DNA from: Heterostelium album PN500
Taxonomy: Eukaryota > Evosea > Eumycetozoa > Acytosteliales > Acytosteliaceae
DNA length: 64,000 bases
Reading direction: 5' to 3'
Assembly (NCBI RefSeq): GCF_000004825.1
Contig: NW_008805078.1
Coordinates: 1,144,069-1,208,068, forward strand
Position numbers and translations under genes: made by a program. Below, in pieces: positions 1-12,117 of the stretch. Below the pieces are notes generated by a model. That model saw nothing but the letters and a program-made list of their open reading frames with translations. It was not told the DNA's origin and did not search any database. How positions within the stretch are numbered: position 1 is the first letter of the stretch; each line of letters opens with the position of its first letter.

Positions 1-923
1 TAAATATAAAGAATTAAATTAATAAGTATTGAAATCTAATTAGGTTAAATGATTAACGCTTACTTGATGTAGGGAATACATTTGGGAAATCGAGAGAGAC
101 ATTGACACCTCTAAATGAAAGTGTCAAGGGAATTGTCGAAGGTAATGAACTAATTGGGGGAACCATTGTAAACCCAACAACCAATCTGGCAAAACGAGAT
201 CCTGCTTCTGGTGCAACTGCACACGATATAGTATTATAGACTGTAGAACATGCTATTGGACCATCTACATTGGAGACTTCTGGAGGGAATTGAAACTCTA
301 CTAAAGATACCATATTTGGTCCCACATACATTGTTGGTTTAGAAAAATTATTGATAGTAAATCCCCCCATATCCAACTCTATTTTAAAGGTTAAATATAT
401 ATTTAATATAAAATAGGAAATATATTTAAATTATATTATTTTACCTTGACAATTATAACCTGACAATACGAAGGTGGTTTCTATAAAATCGATAGGATCA
501 GAAATACCAAGAGTTATAGAGGTAGTCACAACACCTGGTGGCAGAGATATAGAAAATTGGAATGTAAATAATTGTTTTATTACTGTAGAGGAATTATCGT
601 AGGAGATTAGCACATTAAGAAAAGTATTCGGATTTGGTGAGACTATTCTAAAATTGTTTGATGTAAGCAACCCTGGATATGAAACAACAAAAGATGATCC
701 AAAATTACAGTTATTATTAGAATCTTTAAAAGGGAAAGGTTCTTGAATCCTATATGCCAATAAATTTACTGCTACTCCATTTACAAAATCTAAATTTTAA
801 ATAAAAAATTATAAAAAAATAAATTAATTTTAACAAAAACTATAAAAAATTTAATTTAATTTGGAACATACTTAATTCAAATAAAAGAACTAAAGATATT
901 AAAAACAAATAATTATAATTCAT
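1..923 (-). CDS. ComC-like surface protein, N-terminal part (runs off the window)
   Basis: Three exons are visible on the minus strand: 923-about 870, 782-445 and 378-64. A GTAAGC donor at 63 leads into an intron that leaves the window. The start MNYNYLFLISLVLLF is a clear signal peptide, followed by a beta-rich extracellular sequence with conserved-looking GYNC and paired Phe/Pro motifs. The lay-out (short signal exon, GTATGT intron, long beta-rich exons) matches the complete neighbour at 3093-7502. By that analogy the missing part should carry IPT/TIG, EGF and a C-terminal membrane helix. In dictyostelids this family (ComC and relatives) sits on the cell surface and is linked to cell-cell signalling. 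The family call rests on the neighbour and on general character, not on a domain visible in this fragment. Confidence 0.6.
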
Positions 924-2225
924 TTTATTTTTTTAATAGTTTTATATTATTAAAGTATAAAAAAATTAGATTTATAATAACGTAGTGAATTTTATTCAAA
1001 ATTTGATTGATTTATATGTACTTACACTAAAGATTTCATATCTTCCTAAAAATCTTTCGGAAAGGAAATATCTTGATATTTAATTTTTTTCATAATAGAT
1101 TTAGCATTACAAAGATTTCTTTTTTTTCTTGTTTATTACTTAAATAAAAATCTAACATTAACAAAACTAATCCTAATCTTTAAATAATTTGGGGTTGAAG
1201 ATCTTTATTTAATATTTAGTTATCATGATAATGATAGTTGTAGAAAAAAAAAACAAAAAAAATAATTAATAAAAATAGATTATATTTAAAAATTATATTA
1301 AAAAATACTTACAAGTCCAGTTCACAAAATTTTTATATGGGGTTCGCATTAATTTTTTTTCCTCCCATATTAACCCCCATATAAAAATTTTCACTTGTAT
1401 ACAAACACTGGAAATTTGAACAAAAAAAAAACATAATTTGTTGAAAAAAAAAAGATCTTTTTTTTTGATGATGATGTATATTTGGAACATTTTTTTGAAC
1501 TAACCCCATGCGCAAAGATTTTTTTTTTTTTTTGACACTAATTATTTTTATTTTTCTTTTTAGGTGGTTGATTAGTGAATGTTGTTTTATTTTTTTATAT
1601 GATCACACATATTTTCACCCAATCATCAAAAATAATAATTGTTTTTTTTTGTTTATGTAAATGTAGAATAGATAAATATTTGTTTTTTGTTTTTTTGTTT
1701 TTTTATATGTTTGATGACTGTGAAAAATATTATGTTGCAGTGTAAAATAAGAGTGAACATAAGAGTGGTATGGGTGAATGAAAATTGATTGTATTTGATT
1801 TTGTTCATACATATCACTGTAATCGCTGTCATATGAGCGAGTAAGAAATGAAGAAGTTAATACAAATAAATCAACTTCAATAATTAAATTAAATATAGAA
1901 CTAAAAAATAATTAACAGCAAACAGGTGTCGCTGTGTTGAATCGGTATATACATTTGAATTTAATAATAACAATAATAATAATAATAATTTGTTATCAAA
2001 ACAATTTATCTTAAGTTTTTATTATTGTTATACAAATAATAATATATATTAAATAAATAAATATATTAATAATTATAATATTAAATCAGAGATATTAATC
2101 AACAATAACTTCATCTCCTATTTTTTGTATCAACAGATATTACTCTTTTTTTTTTGTTCAAATTAACCTTTTAAAATAAAATAATAACTCTTTATTTTAT
2201 TTATCTATAAAAAAAAGTAAAAAGA
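924..2225. other. AT-rich intergenic region with one long hairpin
   Basis: There is no convincing coding sequence. The stretch holds poly(A)/poly(T) runs, the 17-bp inverted repeat at 1326-1391 (listed separately) and, at 1960-1992, an AAT-type triplet run. It separates two divergently transcribed genes and must contain both promoters, but no specific promoter motif could be singled out. Confidence 0.5.
1326..1391. repeat. Inverted repeat, 17-bp arms
   Basis: The left arm 1326-1342 reads AAAATTTTTATATGGGG. The right arm (about 1374-1391) is its exact reverse complement apart from one extra C. The spacer is about 31 nt and rich in T and C. The arms end in a G4/C5 block, unusual for the AT-rich surroundings, so the structure is unlikely to be a chance A/T palindrome. 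It could be a small hairpin, a miniature element or a structured RNA. Confidence 0.6.
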
Positions 2226-3002
2226 ATGAAATTTGTTAAACATAGTTTTCGTTTTGGTGGAGATGAAATAGAGTTACCATCGAGTATTATTTTCAAAGTT
2301 TTTGAATATGTTTTCAATAATGAAATGCCTTCGAAATATTATGTTACTCTAAGTTTAGTTTGCAAGTTGTGGCGGCAATATGCATTCCTCTCTGTGCAAA
2401 CAATAAGATTGGTACCGAAACGTCTACAACATCTCTTAATGCCATATAAACCAGTTGCTTTGGATACTGCTCTGTCAACTATTTCCAACATGTTGATCAA
2501 CTCCAGAACCATCACTGTGCTGGACCTCTCCAATTCGGAAATTGATATCACTAGAACAAGTATTATAGGAGTTGGAATTGCCCACTCTGAAAGTGTAAAA
2601 CATCTAAACCTTCATTGTACCGCGCTAGACGATAAAGCTGCCAAAGAACTTGCCGATGCTTTACGTGATAACAAGACGATCCAAACCATTGACCTGTCAC
2701 ACAATCATATTGGTGCGGAAGGAGCTCTAGCAATTGCACAATCGCTAGAATCTAGCAAAACAATAACAACAATCGACCTCTCCAAGAATCAAATCGGTAA
2801 TCAAGGTGCTCTTTCGATTGCCAAAGTATTTGGAAAGAGTAGGGTAAAGGTGAATCTAGCCTCCAATCAAATCGGAAGTGATTGTATTATCGCCATAGCC
2901 AAAGCAAGAAAATCAACAAAAACCTCGTTCCTCTACAAGAGTGGACTGAAACTTACAACGATGGATGGAAGATGTACTTTAACTGCCTCTGTAGAAACAT
3001 AA
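2226..3002 (+). CDS. F-box and leucine-rich-repeat protein
   Basis: A single exon of 258 aa. Residues about 15-60 form an F-box-like segment (ELPSSIIFKVFEYVF, then SLVCKLWRQYA). From about residue 85 come ribonuclease-inhibitor-type leucine-rich repeats of about 28 aa with the pattern TIDLSHNHIGAEGALAIAQ. F-box proteins normally dock on SKP1 in SCF ubiquitin ligases, with the repeats binding the substrate; that role is inferred from the family. The start is the first ATG after a run of A's. The last repeat degenerates into a short non-repeat tail. It is divergent from the ComC-like gene at its left and converges with the one at its right. Confidence 0.75.
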   Translation: MKFVKHSFRFGGDEIELPSSIIFKVFEYVFNNEMPSKYYVTLSLVCKLWRQYAFLSVQTIRLVPKRLQHLLMPYKPVALDTALSTISNMLINSRTITVLDLSNSEIDITRTSIIGVGIAHSESVKHLNLHCTALDDKAAKELADALRDNKTIQTIDLSHNHIGAEGALAIAQSLESSKTITTIDLSKNQIGNQGALSIAKVFGKSRVKVNLASNQIGSDCIIAIAKARKSTKTSFLYKSGLKLTTMDGRCTLTASVET

Positions 3003-3092
3003 AATAAACTTATCACTGTTACTCTAATAAAAAGATTACAATTTTTTTTTTAATAGAATAATAGATTTATTTATACCATATTTTTTTTAATT

Positions 3093-6000
3093 TTAGTTTA
3101 AACTAATGTCTTTTTTGTTTCTTTCGATTTTAGATGCCATATATATTTTCATTTGATATTTAAATTTTTTGAAAATAATTAAACCTAAAATGGAAACTAA
3201 GACCAAACCTCCGGCAACAGATCCAACTATGATGGCAATCAATCGATTTGAAGAGTTTGATTTTTTTCCACATTCAAGTTCGTCGTCATTCAATAACACA
3301 GAAAAATCAGGATCGATATCGGCCAAGACTTGGTAGGATGGAACTGTGGTGGCAATCAATACTTCCATTGAATTTGTTGTAGAACCACTTTCTTCTGCAG
3401 AGTTACTCTCGCTAATGATTGTGTTTCTAATTCTAATATTTCTACCATCTACCACAGCTGTATCTATAAATCTACCATAGATTGAAACGTCATTGATTCT
3501 CATATTGATCCATTGAAGGTTATTACCACTATCCTCTCCTTTCTCTGTTTTTGAACAGCTGTCTGACGATGACTTTGATTGGACTTTGGTCGAGATTACA
3601 ACCTGAAGTGAATTGAGTAGATCTGAAAATGGGTATGGTAACAAAGTGATTGAGAATTTAACTGAATTTGGTGCCATGCTAATTGTTTTTCCTGCAAACT
3701 GATATTCGGTTTGTTTTGGGAAATAATTGACAGTTACAATGATACTAGAAATTGGTTTCGAATAAATGATTGTAGTATAACTATACGATTGATATTCATC
3801 ATCTACATTGGTAATATTTTGATATTCCCATTTGGTAAGATTGTATCTTGCAGCTATTTCCATTGTTGGATTGATCTCTCTAAGCTCGACAATTGATACT
3901 CCAGAAGAGAAATTATCTAAATTATCAGTGATAATAGTTGGAGATGTTTCATCCGGTTGATTTGGTACTCCAATGGTTTCTAAATAATTAATAGTTAATA
4001 TTTTAATTCTTTAAAATCAATGAAAAAAATACAAAATAAAACTTACGTGAATTACAATTTGGTCCCCAATATGGTGGTTTACATATACATTGATTATTTT
4101 GACAAACACCATTATTATAACATTGCATGGTACATGGAGTGGTAGTCGTTGTAGATGTAGGTGAAGGAGTTGGAAGTGATTGTGATGGTTTTGATTGGAT
4201 ATTCTCTGCTAAAACTTCATTTGATGTCAGGTCTCCTGACACAACTGATCTGATCACCCTTACTTGCAACCTAGAATTCGATTGTAGATCACCTGAATAT
4301 CGACAAACAATAACTGGGGCAGAGATAAATAGTAGTGGACATTGTTTGTATCCACTTCCATTGTTAACGAAAACCTGAGTGCTATTTGATATTCCTAAGA
4401 TTCCCAATCTATATCCATAGATTGTAATGTTCTTACTGAAACTTTCATAGGTTACACGGCTGACAATTGGAGTGGGTTGTAGATTATATGTGGGCTTGAC
4501 AAAGTTTTGTTTGTCCTTCAAATCTTTGGCATTCATACCAGAGTAATAATTAAAGGTGTTTGTAATTCCAAAAATTGAAATAAAACAACCTCCAACCGAT
4601 CCGAAACCATAGGGTAGTGTACCATTTACATAATACCAAACATCCAGATCTTCAGATGAAGAGTTGTAAAAAAACCGAATTAAATGATGCGATGTGTTGA
4701 TTAATTGTTTGGAAATATACTACTGGTTGGTAGAAGGTACTCATTGGATGTGTATATTTGACATTGAAATATAGCTCGATATTTGCTGTTTGTAGAACAT
4801 CGATTGTAGGGCTTCTGATGCTCAAAGAGCTGATCCAATTGAATTGTAAAGAAGGAAATGGTTGATAACAAAATACTTGAATGGTCCTCTGTTGATAGAC
4901 CATTGAACTAAGTAAATTAAAGAATGGATTGACAAAATTGGATTTGTCTGTAAAATCTTCAAAGGAAGTAGCCATATTTCCAAGAATATCATAGAGGACA
5001 AAGTCAATTCTAAATGTAGAATTACCAAACGGATAAGGAATGCTAAAATCTATACCATAGGTAGATGAAAAGGCATCACCGGAAATGAAATATCTGCCAT
5101 TTGGTGAAAATGAAAAATTGGTGGGTCTGTGCATTTCATCAGACTGTACTCTGGCAACTCCATAATCAAAACCAGTATGATCTTCAACTGTAAATTTCCA
5201 TCCGATTACAGTAACTGATTTTAAAATTAATGGGGAAGGAACTGTTGATTTAATATCACTAATCATTGGTCCCATATTATCAGAAACTAAATTGAAAAAA
5301 AAATATATATAAATAAATATTAATAATTATTTGGAAATATAAATTTTTAAACTTTTTTTAACTTACAATTTGATGTTACATTTAAAAGTGATTGATTTTT
5401 AATTGAGTATATAGAATAGAGCAATGAATTGGGGATTGGATTTGGATAGGAAAACAATGTATATTTAATGGATCCAGAGAAAAGTCTTGCTCTTATTCTA
5501 ATGGGAATAACAAACTTGTTCAATGATCTATCGTAACTACCCTCAAAGATATATTTTTCGTCGGCATAGTGTTCATGAAAGTAAATTTGAATTTTGGGCT
5601 TTTGATATTTATCTAAATCTGACATATCAGAGAGATTGAAATAGAGTACAGTATCCTGATAACCATCGCTAATATCTAGATTATTTGGTTGAAAGTAGAA
5701 TTCACTAATTTTGAAAGGGTCAATAGAAACTACCAAAAAGAAAGAATTTAACCATTTGTTAATGAAAACAATATTAGATTGTTTCTAAAAAATATATACA
5801 TACATAAAGGTGGACTTGGAAGAGGTGGCAAATCGGCTCTATATAATGCATTTTCAATAAATAGTGAACTTGTTGATGTGATATCAATGATTTGGTATGT
5901 TTTTTGGGCACTTAACTGAGGCGTTGGTTTCATCTTTACCAAAATTTCGTATGTACCAAAAGTGAAATTGCCATCTGTTAGATATTTATAATCGATAATA

Positions 6001-7502
6001 TCTCCATCTGATGTGATCGCTTGATAGAAATCTGCTTGAGATTGAATCTGTAGCTGAAGAACATATGAATAGGAATCAAATTGCTCCATTCTAATACTAT
6101 TTAATTTGGGTGGAGATGAAGCTGGTATGGGGACTTTAAAGAAAATAAGTTATAGGCACTAAAAATATTTATAATTGATTCAGCTCAATTACTTAACATA
6201 CATGTATAATTATCCCATTGGCTATATGTAAACTGGACATCCATATTTAAAACTCTATTGTATAAGATTTGGGAAATTCTGGATGAAGATAAATATGGTG
6301 GATAAATTGTAACACAAATAAAACTTGATCCATTAAATTGATAGCCAAAAGGAAATGCCGGTAACATTTTATCATTGAGTCTAATCGGAAAAGAAGTGTC
6401 AAAATAGTCTACTGAATACAATAATAAACTTGCTAATATTGGTGATGAGATTTGTTGTAAAAAAGGGGCATTAATAGCGAGTGGTGAGATGTTATATTGA
6501 AGAGAAAGGTAGCTGTTGTTGTTGTTGTTGCTGTTGCTGTTGTTTCCAAAATCCCATGACTCTAAAGTGTAAGTTGAATTGGTTAGAGGGAAACCAGTTG
6601 AATATTGTATCAATGCACTCTGCAGATTTCCTTGAAGCGGAATTATTTTGCTGGAAAAAGGTGAGACATTGGTACTTCCGAAATAGAGTCTATCCGATAG
6701 CAGAACAGTTGGGACTTGGATATTGATACTGCCTAGCGGATTATTTATATTTAAAAGGGAGTCGGTAGTTTGGATCCTTGGTGTGAGAATAGAACCTTTC
6801 GGGGAGAGTGTTGATCTAATTGACAAAGTAAGGGGTACCTGTGGACTACCATTGAAATTCAAGAGCACTAACAGAGTTGTGGGAATACTTGATTTTAATA
6901 GAGGTGTTAACTTTATGAGGTAGGTGCAATCTTTCGTAGTCGCCTTCACCGGGTAGATTGCACATGAATAGGTATCACAAGCACAACCTGTAGGCTGGTT
7001 AGCACTCGAGGGAAGTCTTACTCCACCGTGCAAAATATAATTGAAAGGCGTGGAAAGAAGCCCCTGGGATAGAGAATTCACTCTGACCGTGGGTATGGTG
7101 CACCCCAGAGTGTGTGGAATCGAATAATAAGTGGAACCAATCGTAAAGGAAATATTTACTGTAGTGTTTTTGGTATACTGTAAATCAAAGTACGCCAGTT
7201 GAGTGCCGGATCCTAATGAAGGTATTAACTTTTGTTCGATAACCGTATAGTTTATTTTTAGGTTACTAACAATCGTTGAATCTTCGATGGCAACTGTAAG
7301 TCTGGCATTGTTGGTAGCTCCACAAAAACCACTTGGTGGTGTTAAATAAACATGGATATCTGAATTATTTAAATGAACTGTTGCAATGTAAAAAATTTTG
7401 ATTAATATTTAAAAATTAAAAAAAAAAAAAATCTTTTTGATTACCTTGAAATAATAAAAAAATAAATAGTATAAAATATCTATTTAATGTGAATGATATC
7501 AT
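3093..7502 (-). CDS. ComC-like IPT/TIG-EGF transmembrane protein
   Basis: Six exons: 7502-7445, 7377-6202, 6133-5804, 5729-5367, 5286-4047 and 3979-3093, about 1,350 aa. The order is signal peptide (MISFTLNRYFILFIFLLFQ), long beta-rich extracellular part, IPT/TIG-like domain (about 4500-4200), one EGF module with six cysteines (CYNNGVCQNNQCICKPPYWG, about 4130-4060), a ComC-type beta domain starting near PNQPDETSPTI, one membrane helix (LIAIIVGSVAGGLVLVSI) and a short basic cytoplasmic tail. This is the architecture of dictyostelid ComC-family proteins, cell-surface molecules of development. All splice phases agree, but exon 5 contains one surplus base at a run of seven T (minus strand, about 4668-4674). 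After it the frame changes and the downstream frame continues cleanly. This is either a sequencing overcall or a real frameshift. Confidence 0.8.
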
Positions 7503-8382
7503 TTGATATTTGTATGGTAGATATTTATCTACTTTTTCGTTTTTGTGATCTTTTGTTCTGATTCTTGCAACTTAGTTCAATAAAAAGTTTGCTTGCAAGA
7601 AGAAATCAAGATGAAAAAATAAAAAATCTAAAAGTTTTTTTTTTAAAGTCGCAAACCATCGTGTTATTGAGAAAAGCTATAAGAATTGCGAGGGTTTCAT
7701 TAAAAAAAAAAAATAAAAATAAATAAATACCTCAAACACATTAAATTTTGTTTTGTTTCGCTGCTCTATATTCATTTGCAGACGCTTGATCGATTATTTA
7801 AGTAAATAATTAAATACTTGTAAAAATAAAAGTTTTTTTCTGTATTTTATTTTTAAGACTTTATTCGTATCGTTTGTTTTATATTGTCTTTACTTTTTAA
7901 GAACAATTTTGAATGATTTGAACATACAATATTTATTTTGAACAATTAACTTTGTAACTCTATTTTCTTAATAATCAAATTGAAAACAGAAGCAAAATAA
8001 AAATAAAAATAAAAAAATACGATTTTTAATTTAATATCTGATAGTTGGTGAATCGTATTAACAATGTTGATTTTTATCAATTTTTTTTTAACTGATTTTT
8101 TATTTCAAAAAAATTATTTTTTCAATTTTGACACTTTTTTTTTTTTTTATTTTATCAAAAACTGGGAATCAATAACAACTTTTTCAGTCATATATTTTTA
8201 TTTCCTATTTCTTTTTTTTTTTTTTTTTTTTATATATTTTTTATTTTTCAGATACCACACGCAAAACTCTGCCGGTAACAACCAGCTAGCAAACAACAAA
8301 ATCGGTTCACATTCACACCACCACCAACAATATATATACAGTGTTCAATATTCAAACCATCATATAAATATATAGAACAAAA
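7503..8382. other. Divergent intergenic region with a probable 5'UTR intron
   Basis: AT-rich spacer between the ComC-like gene and the FYVE gene. A long T-rich tract ending in TTTTTCAG at about 8250 is followed by compositionally balanced, CA-rich sequence up to the FYVE start at 8383. This looks like the acceptor of an intron in the 5' untranslated region. No coding sequence is seen. Confidence 0.4.
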
Positions 8383-9083
8383 ATGGAATTCGACGAAGAT
8401 ACTTCATTCAAGCCAGACCCAACCTTTACAAACTCTAGACCAAAGTGGGTCGACGATGACAAAGTTAACAAGTAAGTAGAGTCTACACATTGGAATGCAT
8501 CACAACAGGATTAAATTAATCAATTCTTTCTTTATTTATCAAACAATAGCTGTACTAAATGCAAAGTTAATTTCACATTATTAAATAGAAGAGTATGTAA
8601 TATATACAGTTGCATAATCAAGCAACAAACCAATCTATTCTATTCTATTCTATACTACTACTACTTGAGAAGTAGAGTCGTCTTAGTTCTAGTCAGCAAA
8701 TCAAACAAAAGAATCATCATTCAGTCAATCGTTTCTAAAAAATCAAGATCAAAAGCTTGACCAACAGATAATTAGTTATTTAGGATGAGAAAACAACAGA
8801 AAAACAAAACAGCAGTAGTGAGATGATTGATTGGCATAAGTGATTGATGATAGATGAACGAACTAACGACTAAACAAATGTTATCATTTGAATCAAATCG
8901 ATCAATTTTATTAATATATTGATTTTCTTTTTTCTGTGTTACTTTTAATAGCATCATTGCAGGAGATGTGGATTGGTATTTTGTCAAAAGTGCTCTGCTA
9001 ACAGTTGTAAGATTCCCCAGTTGAACTATAATTTCGTTCCAGTTCGTGTCTGTGATGGATGCTTCCGTATGGTTTCAATGTAA
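8383..9083 (+). CDS. Small stand-alone FYVE zinc-finger protein
   Basis: Three exons, 8383-8471, 8550-8592 and 8952-9083, give 87 aa with consistent phases. Almost the whole protein is one FYVE domain. It has the W-x-x-D-like entry motif (KWVDDD), the first CxxC (CTKC), the signature RRHHCRRCG, CxxC (CQKC), the RVC motif (VRVCDGC) and the closing cysteine. FYVE domains bind phosphatidylinositol 3-phosphate on endosomes through the basic RRHHCR patch, which is intact here. No other domain is attached, so it may act as a lipid-binding adaptor. The second intron (359 bp) is long for this genome. Confidence 0.85.
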
Positions 9084-9527
9084 AATTATTATAACAACAA
9101 CAAAAGAAAACAAAAAAAAAAAAAAAAAAACAAAAATCATTAGATAAAACTATTATATTTTTATTTTAAAACAATCAAACAAATTACTACTTCATTTCAC
9201 AGATCAGAATCAGTCAGCATACTACTGTCATACTTTTAGATATCAATATTCAATTCTTCATCTACCCTTTAGTTTTTTTTATTATTTATCTTTGTAAGAG
9301 AATCATCATCATCATTAGATTTAAAACAAATATTTAGCCCAGGTTTAAACCAACTTTAAAAACAGAATACAGAAAATATTAGCAAAGAATAGAAGTGAAT
9401 TCATTAAACAAAAGAATAGATATTTTTTTTTAAAAAAAAAGATATTTTTTTTTTTTTTCAAAAGGTGCACTTATTTTTATGGTATCGGAAATTAATGGAT
9501 TTACTTAATTTGAGCATGGATTTTTAT

Positions 9528-11762
9528 TTATTCAAATTTTAATAATGAAAGTGAGAGTGCTTTGTTTAGGAGTGTGTTTGTAAAGTTGTCGTCGCGAATC
9601 GAGAGTGATTGATGATAGTAATCGATTGCTTCGTCAAAGTTACCTTGAAGGTGATGAGTGAAGCCCAGTGCGCTGTAGATCGATGAGTTACCTGGTGAGA
9701 GTGTGTGTGCTATTTGATAGTACTTCAAAGCTTCGTTGAACTGTCTGCACTTTCTATAGCAGTGTGCCAAGTTAAAGAGTGTTGGCTCGTATGCAGCATT
9801 GAACAATGTTGGAAATTGACTCTTAATTATGCTACTACTTGTATTATTACTTTTAAATAAAATATTACTATTGCTATTGCTGTTGTTATTAGATGATTGT
9901 TGTTGGTTAAAATTAGCAATATCTAATGCTTTTAAGAAGAATTGAATTGCTTGTTTAAAATCATGAGCTTTGTAAGCGATTACACCCAATTCATTATAGA
10001 TTAACGGATCGTATGGACATATGTCTAATGCCTGCTGAAGATACTGTTCCGCCAAGTTGAAGTTATGTATTCCAATCAACTCCATTCCAATACAAAGTAA
10101 AGGTAAATGTAATCTTATTGTGTTAGATAGATAATATGGATGTTATAATATTAGTATATATTGGTTATAGTTTGTTGATTGATAGAAAAGAGATATGTTA
10201 CCCAGTTAATAATCTTGATGCAGTTCTGTAGGCAGACATTGCTTGGTCGTGTTCACCTTTGTTGGCAAAGTAGTGTCCAAAACCGAGCCATGACGCACCG
10301 AGTTTCGAGTCGTAGGTTGTCGATTTTGTAAATGCTTTCTGTGTCATATCGATGTTCTGTATCAGGTGATAGTAACATGCAATTCCATACCATGCGATGG
10401 CCGGTTGTATCTGACTATCGATCAACTGATGACATTGATAGTGTAGTTCATTCTTCATGCCAAGCTCGTACATCGACGATAGATTCACCATCAAACATGT
10501 CTTATTATTATAATATTTATCATCTTTTAATATAACTAAAAAAAATATAATATAATAAATAAAATGTTAATAACTAAAACTAAATTTTAAGAAGAAACTC
10601 TTTTTTTTCAATTCTATAACAACTTTACCTTTTAGTTATTTCATATGCATCTCTATATTGATAGTGATAGAAATAGTACTCTGCCATTGCCGATTTAAAG
10701 TCATTACTGTTGATAAGTGATTGGTTAATAGATTGATCGCCACAATCTATATTTATAAATCTTTTCTTGTTATCTTTCTTTGTTATATTATAATACTTTT
10801 GTTTGTTTGATAATTAGCAACTATAGTCAACTAATGGAAATGTTTATAAAGCTACATACTTTCTTTAATAATGTAGAGTATAACTCTTCTAACCATTTAT
10901 CTTGTGCTGAGAAATTCAATAGAGATATCAATTCTAATTCCTCTGTATAATTTAATATATGATTATTAACCAATGATTCAAATGACTATAATTATATAAT
11001 AATTAATTATATTAATATTAAACAACAACAATTAATTAAAGTTATTAATTAATTATTACTTACTTCATGATTCTTATAATCTTGTTTAAGTGATTTTATA
11101 TACCAATACTTTGCTTTCTTCAAGTTATCCAATCCTTCAAATGCTTTTGCTCTTAAAAGTGATATCATTGATGAAATCTTGAATATGAATATATTATTAT
11201 TAGTATACAAATAATTTAGATATTAATAGTAATTTTTATAATTACATTTATAGATTGATTTGTATCATTTTGTTGTTGTTGTTGTTGATTATCTACGATA
11301 TTATAATATTGTAACATTTGCTGATCGTCATCACCCAATATCTTTAATACATTTTCCCAATTTTGTAACTCTAGTTTCGCTCTACCAGCCAAATAGATGT
11401 GCTTCTTATAGACAATCGAATTCGGTTGTTCAATATATTTCTGTAGAAGAAACGATGTTCTTTGATATTGTTTATCTCTAAATAAACAATCACAATATAA
11501 ATATATATTATCACTATATTCTATAAATATTACAACATAATAACAATAAATAAAATGTTAATTCATTTTTTTTTCTTTTTGTTTGTATTGAATTGAATTG
11601 ATTGTAATTATATAAACAAAGATTATTATTACCTTTAGAAGGATTGGGAGTTGATAATTGGAGTAGTTTATCACAATAAAATATTGAAGCAGAGTATGAA
11701 TGTCTGTCAAGTGAATCCGTAACTAATTTACAAAGTTGAACTTTTAATTTATCTATATCCAT
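9528..11762 (-). CDS. anapc6: Anaphase-promoting complex subunit 6 (CDC16), TPR protein
   Basis: Seven exons: 11762-11633, 11520-11246, 11177-11064, 10985-10860, 10795-10629, 10535-10202 and 10113-9528, about 577 aa. The N-terminus (LVTDSLDRHSYSASIFYCDK) and the TPR array resemble CDC16/APC6. Recognisable blocks are AIAWYGIACYYHLIQN, GASWLGFGHYFANKGEHDQA, PLIYNELGVIAYKAHDF and IYSALGFTHHLQGNFDEAID. APC6 is a scaffold subunit of the APC/C ubiquitin ligase that drives mitotic exit. Splice phases agree at every junction except exon 5 to exon 6, where one surplus base (in the AAAA just before the donor near 10629) breaks the frame; the CDC16 alignment is restored if it is ignored. The C-terminus ends soon after the last TPR, shorter than in animals. 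Confidence 0.85.
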
Positions 11763-12117
11763 TCTATTCTATTCTATTCTAATATTACAACATAATTATC
11801 ACAAATATTTTGATCAAACAAAATTTTCATTTCAAAGCACTGTTTCTTGAAGTTCCCTCCAAAATTTTAAAAAAAAAATCATGATCATACTTTTTTTTTT
11901 TTGAGCACTAATAAGAACACTTTTAAAATAAATTAAATATAGATTTATGAGATCGGTTGTGTGCAAAAAAAAAGCCAAAAGTGTAAAAGGAGTGGTTACC
12001 TTTATCGATGGTTACATTTTCATTAAAAATATGTGTTAAATTTTAGATTTAGTTTATTTTTTTTCTGTCTTTTTTTTTTATATGTTGAAAATATTATAAC
12101 TTATAAATATATTAATT
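11763..12117. other. Divergent promoter region
   Basis: About 355 bp of AT-rich sequence between APC6 and the next gene. It contains GTTCCCTCCAAAATT at 11852-11866, a 15-mer that recurs exactly at 52137-52151 in another divergent promoter. No gene is seen. Confidence 0.5.

Noticed and set aside
1293-1812. Open frames on the minus strand around the hairpin
   Set aside because: They are built from A/T runs (Lys, Phe, Ile strings) and show no protein-like composition or splice support.
8064-8375. Phe-rich open frame upstream of the FYVE gene
   Set aside because: Its first two thirds are translated poly-T; the last part overlaps a probable 5'UTR exon. Not coding.
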